A stretch of 64,000 nucleotides of DNA from Solibacillus sp. FSL W7-1464 (GTDB taxonomy: Bacteria > Bacillota > Bacilli > Bacillales_A > Planococcaceae): assembly GCF_038004425.1 (NCBI RefSeq), contig NZ_JBBORC010000001.1:3814501-3878500 (forward strand), in the 5' to 3' direction. The notes under the pieces are model-generated. The model did not search any database. It was not told the DNA's origin and saw only the letters and a list, made by a program, of their open reading frames with translations. Below, piece by piece: positions 63,756 to 64,000 of this stretch; the stretch's first letter is position 1; each line of letters opens with the position of its first letter. A program made the translations under genes and the position numbers.

Positions 63756-64000
63756 ATGCTTGAAAAAAATATTGAAAAGCAGCTAATCGAAACAATTCAA
63801 ACCAAAATAAATGTGGATTTTATCTTATTATTTGGCTCATTCTCTAAAGGTACAAATCGAGTTGATAGCGACATTGATTTAGCTTTTTTTAGCAAAGAGC
63901 AGTTATCATCTTATGAACGTTTTTTACTAGCTAACGAATTAGCTGAAATTGCTGGACGAGAAGTAGATTTAGTCGATCTTAAACAAATTGACACTGTCTT
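63756..64000 (+). CDS. MntA-type nucleotidyltransferase antitoxin (partial)
   Basis: The first 81 codons are in the window and the gene continues past it. The frame opens with LEKNIEKQLIETIQTKINVD, then FILLFGSFSKGTNRVDSDIDLAF, quoted here as GSFSKG...DSDID, which is the GSX10DXD nucleotidyltransferase motif. VDLVDL near residue 74 supplies the third acidic residue. Minimal nucleotidyltransferases of this kind are MntA antitoxins that AMPylate HepT toxins of HEPN type. A hepT gene would be expected just after or before; none lies upstream. AAGGCGGTG precedes the ATG. Confidence 0.8.
   Translation, partial: MLEKNIEKQLIETIQTKINVDFILLFGSFSKGTNRVDSDIDLAFFSKEQLSSYERFLLANELAEIAGREVDLVDLKQIDTV

Overview
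The window is a low-GC, sporulating Gram-positive chromosome segment. The order ctsR-mcsA-mcsB-clpC, radA, a PIN/TRAM gene of the yacL type, ispD and ispF is the Bacillales arrangement. A CotD-type spore coat protein and a HemAT oxygen sensor support Bacillales. AAGGAGG-type ribosome sites and frequent TTG/GTG starts fit too. Gene content and intergenic repeats suggest a Lysinibacillus/Solibacillus-like member of the Planococcaceae; the genus is inference.

Layout. 1-9.7 kb: minus-strand housekeeping block (ispF, ispD, yacL, radA, clpC-mcsB-mcsA-ctsR) with a clear CtsR operator. An acetate-type transporter on the plus strand sits between yacL and radA, where disA is usually found. 9.8-19.1 kb: small membrane proteins, HemAT, an acyl-CoA thioesterase, two aldehyde dehydrogenases (one paired with a DUF779 protein), a pseudouridine synthase and unknown proteins. 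19.1-23.8 kb: a complete branched-chain amino acid ABC importer (livJ-livHMGF) with CodY-like boxes upstream. 24-31.4 kb: methyltransferase, ogt, mqo, DegV, DUF2268 protein, lipoprotein cyclophilin, zinc alcohol dehydrogenase. 31.6-33.3 kb: a type III polyketide synthase / methyltransferase pair (bpsAB-like) whose synthase is frameshifted and lacks a standard start codon. 33.4-38 kb: cotD, a glycosyltransferase/HAD-phosphatase pair resembling sucrose-phosphate synthase and phosphatase, ohr, and a membrane protein resembling an M50 protease without its zinc ligands. 38.3-44 kb: two secreted proteins, a large subtilase with a Gly-Asn repeat tail and a glucosaminidase. 44-51.5 kb: OFA-family MFS transporter, DUF4230 and VTT membrane proteins, a TetR/ABC-2 permease pair, and a sodium:solute symporter operon that includes an extra 58-residue membrane ORF. 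51.5-64 kb: accessory region with an orphan terminator that may end a small RNA, a sulfatase, a PD-(D/E)XK nuclease, natAB with divergent natRK, a VWA lipoprotein, an MFS exporter, and the start of an MntA-type antitoxin gene cut by the window end.

Dispersed repeats are a second theme. A roughly 180-255 bp intergenic element occurs twice. One copy is flanked by 14-bp direct repeats and reconstitutes the end of the thioesterase gene. A hairpin element beginning ACTTACTTATGA occurs three times in the last 9 kb. No tRNA, rRNA, CRISPR array or insertion-sequence transposase was seen.
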